Part shown: one piece after another, positions 1 to 7,317 of the stretch
Position numbering within the stretch: position 1 is the first letter of the stretch
How the letters are laid out: every line of letters starts with the position of its first letter
Assembly (NCBI GenBank): GCA_017431395.1
Contig: JAFRLD010000026.1
Span: 1 to 11,262, forward strand
DNA length: 11,262 nucleotides
Direction: 5' to 3'
Origin: Bacillota bacterium
GTDB taxonomy: Bacteria > Bacillota > Clostridia > Peptostreptococcales > Anaerovoracaceae
Notes under the pieces: generated by a model
Told to the model about the DNA's origin: nothing
Database searches by the model: none
The model's input: only the letters and a program-made list of their open reading frames with translations
Program-made: the position numbers and the translations under genes

Positions 1-953
1 AACCCTTTTATCGTCATAAGCTCCGGGATGACTGCTCCCAGAACATCGACGTATTCGCGGACCACGCTGCCCGCCGCCGGTCCGCAAACCAGCTTCTTCA
101 GTTCTATGAAGATCCGCTCCGCGGAGATTTTCTGTAGCAGCAGGGCGCTCTGAAACAGGGCCGCTTCGGTCGCGGGTTCGATGCGAAAGCCTTCGCTTGC
201 CGGCTCGACGCAGGGGCCATCCCCCGCCGGTTCGATATGAAGACCGTTCCCCGCCGGGCGCTTCGTGAGCACCGCCGCGAACCGCAGCGCCCGCAGGATC
301 CTCAGGCCGTCCTCGCGAAATCTGGTCTCCGGATCCCCCACTGCGCGGATGATCCCTGCCTCCAGATCCTGCTGCCCGCCAAACGGATCGCAAATCTCCC
401 CACGCAGGTCCATGGCCATGGCGTTCACCGTGAAGTCCCGCCTCGCAAGGTCCTCGGTCAGAGACGTGACAAAACGGACCTCATCCGGATGGCGCCCATC
501 GGAATAATCCCCATCCACCCGGTAGGTCGTGATCTCGATCGGGATACGGCCGCCCGGCGATGCGGATTCGAGCCGCCCGAACAGCGAAAATTCCACCGGC
601 GCATCGTCCCCGGGGCGAGGTCCTTCCTGGGGCGCGAGCATGGCCGCCTTCGGTCTCTGCGGTGCGAGGCGGGCCCCCTTCATTCCCTGGGGCGCGAGCA
701 CCGTCACCGTTCCGTGCTTAAGCCCGGTCTCGATCACCGGCATATCCTGAAACTCCCGCAGGATCTCCTCCGGCCGGGCGTTCGTCGTGATGTCTATGTC
801 GGTCAGGATGTCAGCAACAGCACATTGCTCCGCCCGCAGGATCTCCCGCACGCAGCCTCCGACCAGGTACGCTTCGAAACCGGCGCTCTCCAGCCTTTGC
901 AGAATGGGTAATGCAGGCTCTATGAACTTGTATCGATTCAAATCCACTTTCAT
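1..953 (-). CDS. cca: CCA tRNA nucleotidyltransferase, partial (3' end outside window)
   Basis: This enzyme adds or repairs the 3'-terminal CCA of tRNAs in the cytoplasm. The 317 complete codons visible show class II hallmarks: the VGGCVRE loop (residues 31-37), the metal-binding DxD (D52, D54 in TDIDITTNA), KHGTVTV (79-85), RRDFTVNAMA (171-180), RILRALRFA (218-226) and the ERxxxE-type motif with E279, R280 and E284. The start ATG at 953 fits because VGGCVRE begins about 30 residues in, as in homologues. The gene has no stop before base 1; family members are usually about 400-450 aa, so roughly the last quarter to third is missing. Two regions do not belong to the normal family layout: residues 86-137, including three 10-aa repeats each beginning LAPQ, and residues 231-262, including three 9-aa repeats built on EPA. 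Both keep the frame. A smaller departure lies at residues 41-50, where homologues have a short GxxP-type turn. No Shine-Dalgarno sequence precedes the ATG. Confidence 0.93.
   Translation of the reverse strand, partial: MKVDLNRYKFIEPALPILQRLESAGFEAYLVGGCVREILRAEQCAVADILTDIDITTNARPEEILREFQDMPVIETGLKHGTVTVLAPQGMKGARLAPQRPKAAMLAPQEGPRPGDDAPVEFSLFGRLESASPGGRIPIEITTYRVDGDYSDGRHPDEVRFVTSLTEDLARRDFTVNAMAMDLRGEICDPFGGQQDLEAGIIRAVGDPETRFREDGLRILRALRFAAVLTKRPAGNGLHIEPAGDGPCVEPASEGFRIEPATEAALFQSALLLQKISAERIFIELKKLVCGPAAGSVVREYVDVLGAVIPELMTIKG
168..263 (-). repeat. 27-bp in-gene tandem repeat within cca
   Basis: Three copies of a 27-bp unit lie inside cca (residues 231-262). On the plus strand the cores are GGGTTCGAT (174-182), CCGGCTCGA (201-209) and CCGGTTCGAT (227-236). 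They encode EPA motifs starting at residues 241, 250 and 259. The unit length is a multiple of three, so gain or loss of a copy would not break the frame. The insertion follows the RILRALRFA motif, at the border between the catalytic core and the all-helical tRNA-binding part. Confidence 0.75.
543..698 (-). repeat. Insertion in cca with 30-bp tandem repeat
   Basis: Residues 86-137 of the CCA enzyme interrupt the strand pair that normally connects KHGTVTV directly to the EITTYRVDG motif. The first 30 residues are three 10-aa units starting LAPQ at residues 86, 96 and 106. In DNA, the plus-strand core CCTGGGGCGCGAGCA is present almost unchanged at about 627-641 and 687-701, with a diverged middle copy. 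The remaining part of the insertion (116-137) is low-complexity and Pro/Gly-rich. Confidence 0.75.
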
Positions 954-959
954 AAGACT

Positions 960-988
960 AGTATACCGCTGCCGGGCCGGTCGTTCAA
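960..988 (-). promoter_or_regulatory. Predicted sigma-A promoter of cca, leaderless geometry
   Basis: On the minus strand TTGAAC (988-983) is followed after 17 bases by TATACT (965-960). Only six bases (959-954) separate the -10 box from the ATG, so transcription would begin at or within a base or so of the start codon. No Shine-Dalgarno sequence is present. The promoter is inferred from hexamer matches and spacing alone. Confidence 0.5.
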
Positions 989-1018
989 GCTAGTCAATGT
1001 CTCGCAGCATCATCCCTC

Positions 1019-1146
1019 TGGGCGTGATTTCTCGGATCTCATGGGAGCGCACGCCCAATCAAAACAGCCCTTCACACCCATCAAATGACCGATACACCTC
1101 CCATCTGTGGGTGTGAATCGCAGAATCCTTTGGGAGCGCACGCCCA
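1019..1146. repeat. Duplicated inverted-repeat unit, 89-bp period
   Basis: Two 39-bp units lie at 1019-1057 and 1108-1146, offset by 89 bp and about 74% identical. Each has the form TGGGYGTG, 23 bases, CACGCCCA. The inverted arms are perfect in the first unit and have one mismatch in the second. The last 16 bases of both units (TGGGAGCGCACGCCCA; 1042-1057 and 1131-1146) are identical. A further perfect 10-bp inverted repeat, TTCACACCCA (1071-1080) with TGGGTGTGAA (1108-1117), bridges them. Five CACRCCCA-type octamers therefore occur within 128 bp in mixed orientation. This occupies the middle of the 381-bp gap between cca and the DUF5685 gene; the rest of the gap shows promoters only. Confidence 0.7.
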
Positions 1147-1299
1147 CCAGATCGAGCAATTCCAACCCAAACCGAATAATCGCCCCTCTGAGAACGGTTT
1201 CTGCCGCAGGACAGATAGGTCGACGAGCCATAAAAAACGCCTTACAAATGAATTTAGCGCCTCATCATTTTGACGGCCCCTATGGCAGCCCGAAAACAG

Positions 1300-1328
1300 T
1301 TGTCACATCCCCCCGCCTGTGATACCCT
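1300..1328 (+). promoter_or_regulatory. Predicted promoter of the DUF5685-dnaJ operon, leaderless geometry
   Basis: TTGTCA (1300-1305) and TACCCT (1323-1328, fitting TANNNT) are separated by 17 bases. The ATG at 1335 follows the -10 box by six bases, the same geometry as the divergent cca promoter. No Shine-Dalgarno sequence lies before the ATG. The -10 match is weak, so this is a tentative call. Confidence 0.4.
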
Positions 1329-1334
1329 TGACTC

Positions 1335-2309
1335 ATGTTAGGTTATGTCATCCCCGACAAGAGCGAGCTCAAGGTTCGTGAATACGAGATCTACACCGGT
1401 TACTACTGCGGGATCTGCAAGTACATAGGCAAGACGTACGGGCAGCTGCCTCGGATGGCGCTCAGTTACGATGCGGCTTTTATCGCGCTGCTGCTGGCCT
1501 CGGTGGACCCCGTGCCGGACGCGCCGAAACAGGAGCACTGCGCCGTCCATCACATCAAGTACAAGACGGTCATCCGCAACCGGGCCATCGAATACTCCGG
1601 CGATCTGATGCTGATCCTGGCCTGGTTCAAGCTGCTCGACGATGCGCAGGATGAGGGTAAGGTTTCTGCAAAGGCTGGCCTCACCACCCTCCGCCGCATT
1701 TACAGGAAACTTGAGAAGAAGCATCCCAGCCTTTGCGCACTGATCGATAAAAAGCTTAGCGCACTCAACCAGCTGGAACGAGAGAACTGCCGGAGCATCG
1801 ACCGGGTCGCGGAAGGGTTCGCGCAGGTCATGGACGGGATCTTCCGGGACGGGATCACGTGGCTTTATGGGCCGGAGGAAGCGGCAACGGAACCGGAGGA
1901 AGAAAAAAAGCCCACTCTTCACGAAACCTTCGCAAAACTCGGGTATCATCTAGGCAAATGGATCTACCTGATCGACGCGGCAGACGATATCGAAAAGGAC
2001 CTCGAAAACGGGACCTACAACCCGCTCCTCTACCGGTTCGAATACCGGGATGGCCGCGGGACTTACGAAGCCGGTTCCCTGTCCGAAGCCGAGACGGCGG
2101 ACCAGTTCCGGACCCGGATCGACGAACGGCTCCGCTTCAACCTTTATCACTATCTCGCCGTGATCAGCGAATCCGTCGAAGACCTTGATATTCATAAAAA
2201 CTATGGTATTATAGAGAATGTGATTTACTTTGGGCTGAACCGCCGGACAGACGATGTCCTGAAGCGCATCCAGCCGGTAAAAAGAAGGAGAATTCATGAA
2301 TCCATATGA
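1335..2309 (+). CDS. DUF5685 family protein (isoprenoid-synthase-like motifs)
   Basis: A 324-aa soluble, mostly helical protein that I recognise as DUF5685, a family common in Clostridia without an assigned function. The N-terminus MLGYVIPDKSELKVREYEIY followed by C25GIC28K matches the family start, which supports the ATG at 1335. Possible metal ligands are C25, C28, C69, H72 and H73. Two acidic patches stand out: LLDDAQDE (D102, D103, D106) and DAADDIEKDLENGTYNP (D214, D217, D218, D222). They resemble the paired Asp-rich motifs of class I all-alpha isoprenoid synthases, although I can show no substrate. An acidic insert (EPEEE) lies near 186-190. It is the first gene of an operon and its end overlaps the J-domain gene by 14 bp. 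Confidence 0.85.
   Translation: MLGYVIPDKSELKVREYEIYTGYYCGICKYIGKTYGQLPRMALSYDAAFIALLLASVDPVPDAPKQEHCAVHHIKYKTVIRNRAIEYSGDLMLILAWFKLLDDAQDEGKVSAKAGLTTLRRIYRKLEKKHPSLCALIDKKLSALNQLERENCRSIDRVAEGFAQVMDGIFRDGITWLYGPEEAATEPEEEKKPTLHETFAKLGYHLGKWIYLIDAADDIEKDLENGTYNPLLYRFEYRDGRGTYEAGSLSEAETADQFRTRIDERLRFNLYHYLAVISESVEDLDIHKNYGIIENVIYFGLNRRTDDVLKRIQPVKRRRIHESI
2285..2290 (+). promoter_or_regulatory. Ribosome binding site of the J-domain gene, inside the upstream ORF
   Basis: AAGGAG lies five bases before the ATG at 2296 and within the last codons of the DUF5685 gene. The two reading frames overlap by 14 bp, which suggests translational coupling. Confidence 0.75.
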
Positions 2310-2904
2310 AGTCCTGGGCGTATCCGAAAACGCCACCGACGAACAAGTCAAGAACGCATACAAAGAACTGGTCAAGAAATACCATCCGGACCGGTATCAG
2401 GACAATCCGTTAGCGGACCTGGCCGAAGACAAACTGGCCGAGGTCAACGAAGCATACGACACGATCATGCGGATGCGCAGCGGCGGATCCGGTGCCTATG
2501 GCGGCGGCTACAATAACGGCGGCGGCTATAACGGCGGCTATGGAGGCGGCTTCAACCCCGCTGATTACCAGCAGGTACGCCGCTTCATCGATGCCGGCAA
2601 CTTCAGCGCGGCTGAGGACATCCTGGCCCAGACGGGCGATCGCAGCGCGGAATGGTACTTCCTGAACGGCGTCATCGCCTCCCGCAAAGGCTGGTACGAC
2701 GATGCCGTCAGCAACCTGCAGGCCGCCTGCAATATGGAGCCAGCCAATTTCGAGTACCGCCAGCATCTGAATTCCCTGACGAGACGCAACCAGCAGTATC
2801 AGAACAACGCCATGAACCAGGGATATGGCCGCAATAACGACGACCTTTGCTGCCAGGCCCTGCAGTGCTACATCTGCGCGGACTGCTGTTGCGACTGCAT
2901 CTAA
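2296..2904 (+). CDS. J-domain protein with Gly/Tyr linker, TPR-like region and Cys-rich tail
   Basis: A 202-aa co-chaperone-like protein expected to stimulate an Hsp70 (DnaK) ATPase. The J domain spans about residues 1-60, with MNPYEVLGVS at its start and the essential HPD at 30-32. A Gly/Tyr/Asn-rich linker covers 62-86. Residues about 90-162 resemble TPR-type helices (for example the 119-147 stretch with AEWYFLNGVIASRKGWYDDA). The last 18 residues hold eight cysteines (C185, C186, C191, C194, C197, C198, C199, C201), which suggests a metal or Fe-S site, or membrane attachment by lipidation. It lacks the zinc-finger and C-terminal substrate domains of true DnaJ, so it is a class C J-protein and not the housekeeping dnaJ. 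It sits between the DUF5685 gene and a membrane-protein gene. Confidence 0.9.
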   Translation: MNPYEVLGVSENATDEQVKNAYKELVKKYHPDRYQDNPLADLAEDKLAEVNEAYDTIMRMRSGGSGAYGGGYNNGGGYNGGYGGGFNPADYQQVRRFIDAGNFSAAEDILAQTGDRSAEWYFLNGVIASRKGWYDDAVSNLQAACNMEPANFEYRQHLNSLTRRNQQYQNNAMNQGYGRNNDDLCCQALQCYICADCCCDCI

Positions 2905-2923
2905 GCACAGGTATTCTCAGACC

Positions 2924-3457
2924 ATGAAGCGGACCCGTACGTTCAAAATCGCCCTCGGCGGCATCTGTCTTGCACTCACCGTCCTGTTCATGTTCGGCGG
3001 AACATTCATCCCCGGCATCGATCTGACCCTGTTTGCCCTGGCATCGCTTTTTACCGCGGTCATGGTCGTCGAGACCGGGATCGGCGGCGGCGCTTTATTA
3101 TTTATCGCAGCCTGCCTGCTCGGCTTCTTCCTGGTCCCGAACAAGCTGGCCATTCTGCCTTATGTCTGCTTTTTTGGTTACTGGGCCATTCCTAAATATT
3201 ATATTGAAAAAATCAGCGCACCCGCTGGCCAGATCGCCTGCAAGTGCGCTGTATTTATTGCTATCTTATGCGTCTGCCTCCTGGGCTTCAAGGAAGTGTT
3301 CGCCCAGGCGCTGGACCTCCCCGGCTATCCCGTCATCCTGCTGATCGCAGGCGGGACCGCCCTGCTGCTTCTCTACGACTACGTACTCACCCTGCTCATC
3401 GGCTGGTACTACCGCCGGATCCGGCGGGAAGGCGGCGACAAGCTGAAGCTGTCGTGA
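2924..3457 (+). CDS. Small multi-pass membrane protein, function unknown
   Basis: A 177-aa very hydrophobic protein with about five or six membrane segments (approximately residues 8-26, 33-50, 53-71, 76-92, 104-121 and 134-162). It has a basic N-terminus (MKRTRTFK) and a basic C-terminal tail (YYRRIRREGGDKLKLS), which suggests both ends face the cytoplasm if the segment number is even. I chose the ATG at 2924, 19 bases after the J-domain stop; an in-frame ATG at 2825 would add 33 low-complexity residues read through the J-domain gene and is unlikely. The ribosome binding site is weak (CAGG), so coupling to the upstream gene is plausible. I recognise no family motif. Context suggests a membrane partner of the J-domain and DUF5685 proteins, which is inference. 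Confidence 0.8.
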   Translation: MKRTRTFKIALGGICLALTVLFMFGGTFIPGIDLTLFALASLFTAVMVVETGIGGGALLFIAACLLGFFLVPNKLAILPYVCFFGYWAIPKYYIEKISAPAGQIACKCAVFIAILCVCLLGFKEVFAQALDLPGYPVILLIAGGTALLLLYDYVLTLLIGWYYRRIRREGGDKLKLS

Positions 3458-3466
3458 GCCTTTTTT
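3431..3466 (+). terminator. Predicted intrinsic terminator overlapping a stop codon
   Basis: GGC (3431-3433) pairs with GCC (3458-3460), and CGACA (3436-3440) pairs with TGTCG (3450-3454), followed by six T residues (3461-3466). The stem starts inside the membrane-protein gene and spans its TGA (3455-3457). The T tract reaches the clpB stop codon, so this convergent pair has almost no spare intergenic DNA. The stem is interrupted, which lowers confidence. Confidence 0.5.
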
Positions 3467-6068
3467 ACATCACCTGTCCCTGCGCCGTGAACGTCAGCCG
3501 CTCTCCGTCGGTGTCGATGACCACATGATCGTCGTCACAGATGGTCCCGCGAATGATCTCACCCGCAAGCTCCGTTTCGACGCTCCTCTGCAGATACCGC
3601 TTCACCGGACGTGCGCCGTACTGGGCGTCGTAGCTTTCGTCCGCGATGAACTTCTTCGCCTCGTCCGTCAGCTCCAGCGTGATCCCGCGGTCGGTCAGAC
3701 GGTGCTCGATATCCTTCATGGACAGCTCGATGATCTTCACGATCTGATCCTCGGTCAGCGGCGAGAACACGACGATATCGTCGATACGGTTCAGGAATTC
3801 CGGACGGAAGTGCCGCTTCATGTCGTTCTCGACCTTCTGGCGGACCTCCGGGTCTACCGTGCCGTCCTCACGAATGCCCTCGATCAGATAGTTGCTGCCG
3901 ATATTTGACGTCATAATGACGATGGTATTCTTGAAGTCCACGGTCCGACCCTGGTTGTCGGTCAGACGGCCGTCATCCAGAAGCTGCAGCAGGATGTTGA
4001 ACACATCCGGGTGCGCCTTCTCGATCTCATCGAACAGGATGACGCTATAAGGTTTTCTACGGACGGCTTCGGTCAGCTGTCCGCCCTCATCGTAGCCCAC
4101 GTATCCCGGAGGCGCTCCGACCAGTCTGGAAACGGAATGCTTCTCCATGTACTCGGACATATCGATCCGGACCATATTCCTCTCGGAGTCGAACAGGGCC
4201 TCCGACAGAGCCTTGGCGAGCTCGGTCTTGCCGACGCCGGTCGGTCCCAGGAAGATGAACGATCCGATCGGACGCTTCTCATCCTTCAGTCCCGCACGGG
4301 CACGGAGCACGGACTCCGCCACGACCTGGACGCCTTCGTCCTGGCCGATGACTCTCTCATGCAAAATCTGGGGCAGCTTCAGCAGCTTATCTCTCTCGGT
4401 CTCCACCAGCTTGCTCACCGGGATGCCGGTCCATCCGGAGATGACCTCAGCGATCTCTTCCTCGGTGACCTCCTCCTTAAGGAGTCTGGCCTCTTCCGCC
4501 TTATCCGCTTTGCCCTTCTCGATCTCGAGGCGCTTCTCCAGTGCCGGTAATGTGCCGTACTTCAGTTCGGCCAGTTTCTCGAGATCATAGCCACGCTCGG
4601 CCTCCTCGATCTGATGTCTGACATCTTCGATATCCTGCTTGATGACCTTGACCTCGGAGATCGCTTTTTTCTCGCTCTCCCACTGGGCCCGCATGGTATT
4701 GCTCTCGTCCTTCAGCTGGGCAAGTTCTTCCTCCAGGTTCTCAAGACGCACCTGGGAAGCCTTATCGGTCTCCTTCTTAAGCGCCTGCTTCTCGATCTCG
4801 AGCTGCATGATCTTTCTGGAGATCTGGTCCAGTTCCTCCGGCATGCTGTCGATCTCAGTACGGATCTTCGATGCCGCCTCATCCATCAGGTCGATCGCCT
4901 TATCCGGCAGGAACCGGTCGCTGATGTACCGGTCGGACAGGGTGGCGCATGCGATCAGCGCACCGTCCGTGATCCTAACGCCGTGGTGGATCTCGAAGCG
5001 CTCCTTCAGGCCACGCAGGATCGAGATGGTATCCTCCACGGTCGGCTGGTCCACCATGACCTTCTGGAACCTACGCTCCAGCGCCGCATCCTTCTCAAGG
5101 TACTTCCGGTACTCGTCCAAAGTCGTTGCACCGATGCAGTGCAGCTCTCCCCTGGCGAGTTTCGGCTTCAGCAGGTTGCCTGCGTCCATGGCACCTTCGG
5201 ATTTGCCGGCGCCGACGATATTGTGCAACTCATCGATAAACAGGAGGATCCTGCCATCGGATTTCTCGATCTCATTCAAGACCGCCTTCAGACGTTCCTC
5301 GAACTCTCCCCGGAACTTCGCGCCTGCGATCAGCGCGCCCATATCCAGGGCGAAAATGGTCTTATCCTTAAGCCCTTCCGGTACATCCCCGTTCAGGATC
5401 CGCTGGGCCAGTCCCTCGACGACCGCCGTCTTACCAACGCCCGGCTCACCGATCAGGACCGGATTGTTCTTCGTTCTTCTCGAGAGGATCTGGATGGTGT
5501 GCCGGATCTCAGCGTCTCTTCCGATGACCGGATCGAGCTTGCCCTCTCTAGCCATCTCCACCAGATCGCGCCCGTACTTATTCAGAGCATCGTAATTCTC
5601 CTCCGGATTCTGGGAGGTGACCCTCTGGTTCCCCCGGACCTGGTTCAGCGCCTGCAGGAAGCCGTCCTTCGTGATCCCGTAGCGCTTCAGGATCTGCGCG
5701 CTCGGCGTATTCCTCTCATCGAGGAGCGCCATATAAAGATGCTCTACGCTGACGTATTCATCCTTCAGCTTCTCTGCCTTCTTCTCCGCATCCAGCAAAA
5801 GCTGCTGCAGCCGTCTGGTCGTATACATGGAGTCCGCGCCCCCGCTGACCTTCGGCAGCTTATCGATCTCCGCCTGCAGCGCCCCGGTCAGCTGACCGAT
5901 ATCGATCTGCATGAACTGGAGCAGCTTCGGGATCAGGCCGTCCTTCTGCATGAGCAGGGCCAGGTGCAGATGCTCTCCATCGATCTGCTGATGACCTTCT
6001 TCAACGGCTATATTCTGGCAATCTATGATCGCACTCTGTGCGTTCTGTGTGTATTTTTCGATGTTCAT
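3465..6068 (-). CDS. clpB: ATP-dependent disaggregase ClpB
   Basis: An Hsp100 chaperone that forms hexameric rings in the cytosol and pulls polypeptides out of aggregates together with DnaK/DnaJ/GrpE. At 867 aa it has full family length and order: N domain (about 1-145); AAA-1 with Walker A GEPGVGKT (207-214), Walker B ILLFIDE (274-280) and Arg pair R332/R333; a long coiled-coil M domain (about 400-525) that separates ClpB from ClpA/ClpC; AAA-2 with Walker A GPTGVGKT (608-615) and Walker B VILFDE (676-681). The pore loops are KFRGE, with Phe252 where Tyr is more usual, and [18 protein letters not shown] lies seven bases before the ATG. The promoter is flanked by two CIRCE elements, so HrcA repression and heat-shock induction are expected. 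The gene converges with the plus-strand operon, with seven bases between stop codons. Confidence 0.98.
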   Translation of the reverse strand: MNIEKYTQNAQSAIIDCQNIAVEEGHQQIDGEHLHLALLMQKDGLIPKLLQFMQIDIGQLTGALQAEIDKLPKVSGGADSMYTTRRLQQLLLDAEKKAEKLKDEYVSVEHLYMALLDERNTPSAQILKRYGITKDGFLQALNQVRGNQRVTSQNPEENYDALNKYGRDLVEMAREGKLDPVIGRDAEIRHTIQILSRRTKNNPVLIGEPGVGKTAVVEGLAQRILNGDVPEGLKDKTIFALDMGALIAGAKFRGEFEERLKAVLNEIEKSDGRILLFIDELHNIVGAGKSEGAMDAGNLLKPKLARGELHCIGATTLDEYRKYLEKDAALERRFQKVMVDQPTVEDTISILRGLKERFEIHHGVRITDGALIACATLSDRYISDRFLPDKAIDLMDEAASKIRTEIDSMPEELDQISRKIMQLEIEKQALKKETDKASQVRLENLEEELAQLKDESNTMRAQWESEKKAISEVKVIKQDIEDVRHQIEEAERGYDLEKLAELKYGTLPALEKRLEIEKGKADKAEEARLLKEEVTEEEIAEVISGWTGIPVSKLVETERDKLLKLPQILHERVIGQDEGVQVVAESVLRARAGLKDEKRPIGSFIFLGPTGVGKTELAKALSEALFDSERNMVRIDMSEYMEKHSVSRLVGAPPGYVGYDEGGQLTEAVRRKPYSVILFDEIEKAHPDVFNILLQLLDDGRLTDNQGRTVDFKNTIVIMTSNIGSNYLIEGIREDGTVDPEVRQKVENDMKRHFRPEFLNRIDDIVVFSPLTEDQIVKIIELSMKDIEHRLTDRGITLELTDEAKKFIADESYDAQYGARPVKRYLQRSVETELAGEIIRGTICDDDHVVIDTDGERLTFTAQGQVM

Positions 6069-6120
6069 TAAAAAACCCCCCTTGTTGTCGTTTTTAATGC
6101 AAAGACTGGTCTATCCCATC

Positions 6121-6147
6121 TTGGCACTCTCATTGTACGACTGCTAA
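6121..6147 (-). promoter_or_regulatory. Degenerate CIRCE element over the clpB -10 box
   Basis: TTGGCACTC, nine bases, GACTGCTAA matches the HrcA operator TTAGCACTC-N9-GAGTGCTAA at 16 of 18 arm positions. Its central spacer holds most of the -10 hexamer (6137-6132), so bound HrcA would block promoter opening. It lies 47 bp, start to start, from the perfect CIRCE upstream. Confidence 0.75.
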
Positions 6148-6160
6148 AGGAGCTTGTCAA
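6132..6160 (-). promoter_or_regulatory. Sigma-A promoter of clpB
   Basis: On the minus strand TTGACA (6160-6155) is followed by a 17-base spacer and TACAAT (6137-6132), which is 11 of 12 consensus positions. Transcription should start near 6125, giving a leader of about 57 bases. CIRCE copies overlap the -10 box and lie just upstream of the -35 box, so the promoter is intrinsically strong but repressed. Confidence 0.88.
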
Positions 6161-6167
6161 TAGTTTT

Positions 6168-6194
6168 TTAGCACTCACTTAACTAGAGTGCTAA
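6168..6194. promoter_or_regulatory. Perfect CIRCE element (HrcA operator)
   Basis: TTAGCACTC (6168-6176), nine bases, GAGTGCTAA (6186-6194) is the exact CIRCE consensus bound by the repressor HrcA. It ends seven bases upstream of the clpB -35 box. The right arm and spacer also encode the last residues (I-S-T-L-V-K) and the TGA stop of the upstream nuclease/phosphatase-family gene, so the operator lies inside a coding sequence. Confidence 0.97.
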
Positions 6195-7293
6195 TAATTT
6201 TTTGCTGGGCCAACTCGAACTCGAGCGCGACCGGATTGTGGTCCGAATACAGAAACTCCATGTCCCTCGTCACGGCCTTCTTCACCTTCACGTTGTCCGA
6301 TACGATGAATCCATCCACCGTGATCACGAAGGTCTTGCCCGGGATGTAACCGATGTCGCAATTCCGGCAGGTCGGCACAGGTTTCTTCTCATCAAACGGA
6401 GCTACGAGCGAGAACCCTTCCGGCAGCTGGTCCTTCGGGAACGGATGGGCCCAGGAATAGTCTTCGCCGGCCACACCGAAAATGCTCCCCGAATCCCCGA
6501 GCAGGTCCATATTGGAGTCTCCGCCCGCGATCACGTAATTTCCTTTTTGTAGGTCTGCCGACATGTCCTCCGTCAGCATCTGCAGCTGCCGCGTTACGAT
6601 GGTCTTATCCGTCGTGTAGGCGGAAAGGTGGAAGTTATATAAACAGAGTTCCTTCCCGTTTCGCACCGGGACCCGGCTCACGCTGTAGCACCGGTCAAGG
6701 TCCAGGACTTTCGCGAAATCCGTCTGGATCGGCAGGCTCCTTCGAACCGCGTCTGTGATCTCATAATCCGAGGTCGTCAGAATGCCCGCCTTCGACTTGC
6801 CGTGCGGGCTGGTGATCGGATAGAACAGATAGGCCGAATCGTAGTTGACCGCGAAAGTGCTCCACTGGCTTGCGAAAGCCGGCTCCTCCAGTATGGCCTT
6901 CTGCTCGTCCACATGGTGAGCCCGTGTGGAATCCTGGTCCACCTCCTGGATGAAATAGAAGTCGGCATCTTCCTTCGCCAGGGTCTCATTGATGTCCTTC
7001 ATGTTCTGCTCGACAGACTCCCGGCTATAGGCACGGGAATACTCGCCGCCATCCATAAAGAAACTGTAGTCCTGCAGATAGGCGCCGAATCCGATATTCC
7101 AGGAAAGAAGCTTCAGGGGCTCGCCCAAAGGAACGGCCTCATCGCCGGCTTCCGCCTGCGGTCCCGCCGCCACGTCCAGGGGCAGTTTGTCCTCGATCCG
7201 GTCATAATCGATAAAAACATACGCAACATAACAACCGGCGATCAGTATGAGCGCCGCGATGATCGCTGCGATGATCTTAATAACTTTCTTCAT
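6175..7293 (-). CDS. Membrane-anchored endonuclease/exonuclease/phosphatase (EEP) family protein
   Basis: A 372-aa metal-dependent phosphodiesterase or phosphatase of the DNase I-like fold. Catalytic motifs appear in the expected order: SWNIG (N66), FIQEVD (E117), NFHLSA (H222), AGGDSNMD (D259, N261), VDGF (D327) and SDHNP (D351, H352). The N-terminus (KKVIKIIAAIIAALILIAGC, then more hydrophobic residues to 28) is a signal anchor. The IAGC at 18-21 could act as a lipobox, but the hydrophobic stretch continues past the Cys, so a transmembrane anchor is equally possible. The catalytic domain is then outside the cell, so extracellular nucleic acid, a phospholipid or another phosphodiester is possible; the family does not predict the substrate. 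GGAG lies seven bases before the ATG. The gene starts 24 bp after the FTR-like gene and probably shares its promoter. No terminator separates it from clpB, so read-through is possible. Confidence 0.9.
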   Translation of the reverse strand: MKKVIKIIAAIIAALILIAGCYVAYVFIDYDRIEDKLPLDVAAGPQAEAGDEAVPLGEPLKLLSWNIGFGAYLQDYSFFMDGGEYSRAYSRESVEQNMKDINETLAKEDADFYFIQEVDQDSTRAHHVDEQKAILEEPAFASQWSTFAVNYDSAYLFYPITSPHGKSKAGILTTSDYEITDAVRRSLPIQTDFAKVLDLDRCYSVSRVPVRNGKELCLYNFHLSAYTTDKTIVTRQLQMLTEDMSADLQKGNYVIAGGDSNMDLLGDSGSIFGVAGEDYSWAHPFPKDQLPEGFSLVAPFDEKKPVPTCRNCDIGYIPGKTFVITVDGFIVSDNVKVKKAVTRDMEFLYSDHNPVALEFELAQQKIISTLVK

Positions 7294-7317
7294 AGCCCCG
7301 CTCCGACCAGCCTTTGC

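Noticed and set aside
237..911. Plus-strand 224-codon ORF at the left edge
   Set aside because: The opposite strand encodes the CCA enzyme with its catalytic motifs; this frame has an Arg/His/Pro-rich shadow composition.
1010..1231. Minus-strand 73-codon ORF between cca and the DUF5685 gene, with a weak AAGG upstream of its ATG
   Set aside because: It runs through the duplicated inverted repeats, resembles no family I know and has only a poor ribosome binding site. Its openness is probably due to GC-rich sequence, although a host-genome search could revive it.
4614..6071. Plus-strand 485-codon ORF opposite clpB
   Set aside because: A shadow of the strongly conserved clpB frame, with low-complexity Leu/Asp/Arg composition.
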